From Bacillota bacterium (GTDB lineage: Bacteria; Bacillota; UBA4882; UBA8346), in contig JAFABB010000017.1 of the NCBI GenBank assembly GCA_023426245.1, positions 124,001 to 188,000 on the forward strand: a stretch of 64,000 nt of DNA, given 5' to 3'. This document shows, piece by piece, positions 61,883 to 64,000 of the stretch; position 1 is the stretch's first letter, and each line of letters begins with the position of its first letter. Below the pieces are notes generated by a model. That model saw only the letters and a program-made list of their open reading frames with translations. It did no database searches and had not been told where the DNA came from. Made by a program: the position numbers and the translations under genes.

Positions 61883-62713
61883 TTATCGTTGACAGATTGG
61901 ACAAAAATGAGTTCCTCTGCCACCTAAATTCATTTTTACAATCATATTGCCACAACGATAGCAGGCTAATCCTTTCCGATCATAAACCCGTAAGTAATCC
62001 TGATTGGTACCGGAATTTCCATTTCCATCCCGGTAATCGCGTTTGGTCGTACCATGATTTTGGATGGCACCGGACAGTACGGTTTGGATTGCCGAAAAAA
62101 GCTCCGTAATTTCTTGATCATTCAGAGAAGAAACCAATCGGGCCGGGTGAATGCCTGCCAAAAACAGCGACTCATCCGCATAAATATTTCCAATTCCCGC
62201 TACAACTTCCTGATCCAGCAAGGCTTTTTTAATGGCAATCCGCCGTTTCCCAAGTTGAATCTTTAACGCCTGGACGGTAAAATCAGCAGATAAAGGTTCA
62301 GGTCCTAATTTTTCCAAAGCTTTCGGTGGATGATCGGCTGAAAATAACGTGACCCTCCCAAACTTTCGTTGGTCCCGGTAACGCAGCTCACTGTTATTAT
62401 CAAGCTGAAGTTGCAGATAAACGGCTTTTTCCAAAGGAGTGCCCATAAGGTCTACTTTCAATTGCCCGGTCATCCTTAAATGGATCGACAGGATGAGACC
62501 CGCGTTTTGGGCTCCTTCAAGATAGAATAACAGATATTTGCCACGGCGGTCAAGCTTAATAATTTTCTTGCCGCAAATCTCCGTTAAAAACTCTTCCGGG
62601 GTTTGATTTTGTATCAACTTCGTCAACAGGACCTGGCCGCCGACAATGGTTCTCCCGACCAACTTGGACTGAAGAGTCAAACGTATTGTCTCAACTTCCG
62701 GTAATTCCGGCAT
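61883..62713 (-). CDS. mutM: Formamidopyrimidine-DNA glycosylase
   Basis: A 276-residue base-excision repair enzyme for 8-oxoguanine. It begins MPELPEVETIR (catalytic Pro after Met removal, and Glu), has a helix-two-turn-helix (QEVVAGIGNIYADESLF) and the C-terminal zinc finger CYRCGNM ... CPICQR. It follows polA with a 3-bp gap. Confidence 0.97.
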   Translation of the reverse strand: MPELPEVETIRLTLQSKLVGRTIVGGQVLLTKLIQNQTPEEFLTEICGKKIIKLDRRGKYLLFYLEGAQNAGLILSIHLRMTGQLKVDLMGTPLEKAVYLQLQLDNNSELRYRDQRKFGRVTLFSADHPPKALEKLGPEPLSADFTVQALKIQLGKRRIAIKKALLDQEVVAGIGNIYADESLFLAGIHPARLVSSLNDQEITELFSAIQTVLSGAIQNHGTTKRDYRDGNGNSGTNQDYLRVYDRKGLACYRCGNMIVKMNLGGRGTHFCPICQR

Positions 62714-62716
62714 ACT

Positions 62717-64000
62717 TTATTCCTCCAATTGCACCGGTTTCATCTCGCCCCAATTATGCCCCATTTTAAAATCCACTACTAAGGGAACATCTAAAGTAAC
62801 CGCATTCTCCATCTCTATTTTCACCATTTTAGCCAGGAGAGGCCAATTGGATTCCCTTACCTCAAAAATCAACTCATCGTGGACTTGAAGCAACAACTTT
62901 CCCAATGCGGGATTGGCGATAAGCTGTTTATCGATGGAAACCATCGCTTTTTTAATGATATCGGCCGCAGTTCCTTGAATCGGAGTGTTCCGGGCCATCC
63001 GTTCCGCAAAAGAACGTAATGTAAAATTGCGGGATAAAAGATCCGGCAGTTTCCGGATTCTTCCCAAAAGGGTCCGGGCTTCTCCTGTCTGTTTGGCCTT
63101 TACAATCAATTCTTCCACATATTGTTTTACTCCGGGATATTTGGCAAAATATGCTTCAATAAAGGCATCGGCTTCTTTCCGGCTAACCCCGATATTGCGG
63201 GCCAGACCAAAACCGCTAATTCCATAAATAATGCCAAAATTGACAGCCTTGGCCCTGTCCCGCATCTCATGGGTGACTTCTGAAACGGGAACACCGTGGA
63301 CCGCTGCCGCGGTGAAGCGATGAATGTCTTCACCTTTGATAAAAGCCTCCATAAAGGCTTGATCTTGCGAAAAATGAGCCATTACACGCAATTCGATTTG
63401 GGAATAATCCGCCGAGAGCAAGCAATGCTCCGAATCTGGAGGTATAAAAGCACAACGAATCAATCGGCCTTCTTCGGAGCGAACCGGAATATTCTGAAGA
63501 TTGGGCTCTGTACAGCTAAGCCGCCCCGTGGTAGTGACCGCCTGATTAAAGGTGGGATGCACCCGGCCGCTTCGGGGATGAATCAGTGTAATTAATGAAT
63601 CAATATACGTGCTTTGTAATTTCACATTCTGCCGGTATTCCAATATTTTTGGAATCACCGGGTGTTCGTCGTAAAGGTTTTCTAAAACTTCGGCATCCGT
63701 GGAATAGCCCGTTTTGGTTTTCTTGGGCGCTCTCAGCCCCAACTTCTCAAATAAGATAACTCCCAATTGTTTGGGGGAACCGATATTAAACTCTTCCTGA
63801 ACCAAAGAATAGATATCCGATTCAAGCTGGGATTGACGCTTTCTCAAGGTTTGCCCGAATTCACGGAGCCTTTCCGGATCTACCTTGATTCCTTGGTGTT
63901 CCATCCTGAAAAGAACTTGGATTAATGGCGACTCAACTTTACTGTAAAGGACATCCAGATCCAAATCCGTCATCATCGAATGTAATTTGGGTACTAACAG
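62717..64000 (-). CDS. polA: DNA polymerase I, C-terminal part (cut by window edge)
   Basis: The last 427 codons of polA, open to the right edge of the window. The polymerase domain shows LSADYSQIELRVMAHFS (motif A), RAKAVNFGIIYGISGFGLA (O-helix, motif B) and LLQVHDELIFEV (motif C). The 5' nuclease and any 3'-5' exonuclease domain lie outside. It heads polA-mutM-coaE. Confidence 0.96.
   Translation of the reverse strand: MLVPKLHSMMTDLDLDVLYSKVESPLIQVLFRMEHQGIKVDPERLREFGQTLRKRQSQLESDIYSLVQEEFNIGSPKQLGVILFEKLGLRAPKKTKTGYSTDAEVLENLYDEHPVIPKILEYRQNVKLQSTYIDSLITLIHPRSGRVHPTFNQAVTTTGRLSCTEPNLQNIPVRSEEGRLIRCAFIPPDSEHCLLSADYSQIELRVMAHFSQDQAFMEAFIKGEDIHRFTAAAVHGVPVSEVTHEMRDRAKAVNFGIIYGISGFGLARNIGVSRKEADAFIEAYFAKYPGVKQYVEELIVKAKQTGEARTLLGRIRKLPDLLSRNFTLRSFAERMARNTPIQGTAADIIKKAMVSIDKQLIANPALGKLLLQVHDELIFEVRESNWPLLAKMVKIEMENAVTLDVPLVVDFKMGHNWGEMKPVQLEE

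Overview
The window is chromosomal DNA from what looks like a spore-forming, diderm (two-membrane) member of the Bacillota. Three lines of sequence support this. The order radA-disA ... carD-yacL-ispD-ispF and polA-mutM-coaE is typical of Firmicutes. An alpha/beta-type small acid-soluble spore protein is present. Outer-membrane functions are also present: a lipid A acyltransferase (LpxL family), a Kdo transferase (WaaA), a KpsS-like Kdo-transferase-like protein and a PilQ/GspD secretin. Lineages near Hydrogenispora/Limnochordia would fit, but this is an inference. I saw no rRNA, tRNA or CRISPR array.

Region 1 (1-24857, minus strand) is one surface-polysaccharide locus. It reads from a consensus promoter at about 24.84 kb down to the left edge, behind a ~640-nt leader. 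It holds a HAD-like protein, an O-acetyltransferase, the CDP-4-keto-3,6-dideoxyglucose genes rfbF-rfbG-rfbH, and a Gtr-like module (GtrB, methyltransferase, GtrA, a 985-residue membrane protein with a G10 tract). Next comes a five-gene cassette of unknown product: DmpG-like aldolase, ThDP enzyme, SDR, 3-dehydroquinate-synthase-like cyclase and NAD epimerase. The locus ends with a glycosyltransferase, the dTDP-rhamnose genes rfbA-C-B-D and a UDP-glucose dehydrogenase cut by the window edge. A four-helix-bundle gene flanked by degenerate heptamer arrays sits inside the rhamnose operon.

Region 2 (25.3-35.3 kb) holds one plus-strand glycosyltransferase. Facing it is a minus-strand block: carD, yacL, ispD, ispF, lpxL, waaA, a KpsS-like gene, a radical SAM gene and a glycosyltransferase. 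This block supplies isoprenoid precursors and the lipid A/Kdo core.

Region 3 (35.4-52.9 kb) separates disA from carD, two genes that are usually close together. It holds an ABC exporter operon whose two permeases each carry a C-terminal beta-propeller. It also holds a complete type IV pilus operon (pilB, T, C, pilin, D, M, N, O, P-like, Q) from a consensus promoter at 39.8 kb, and a convergent minor-pilin operon. A 42-bp tandem repeat lies between the two pilus operons. The secretin ends in two LysM domains.

Region 4 (53.1-64.0 kb) is housekeeping: disA, radA, an MTA phosphorylase-type gene, a spore protein with a C-terminal extension, a cysteine-desulfurase-like gene, pgsA, rimO, a lytic transglycosylase, coaE, mutM and the 3' part of polA. 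A short hairpin element of MITE type lies next to the spore gene.

The strongest leads are the five-gene sugar/cyclitol cassette, the permease-propeller ABC exporter, the LysM-tailed secretin, the G10 tract in the membrane glycan protein, and two genes (ThDP enzyme, coaE) whose conserved N-termini can only be reached from an ATT start codon.
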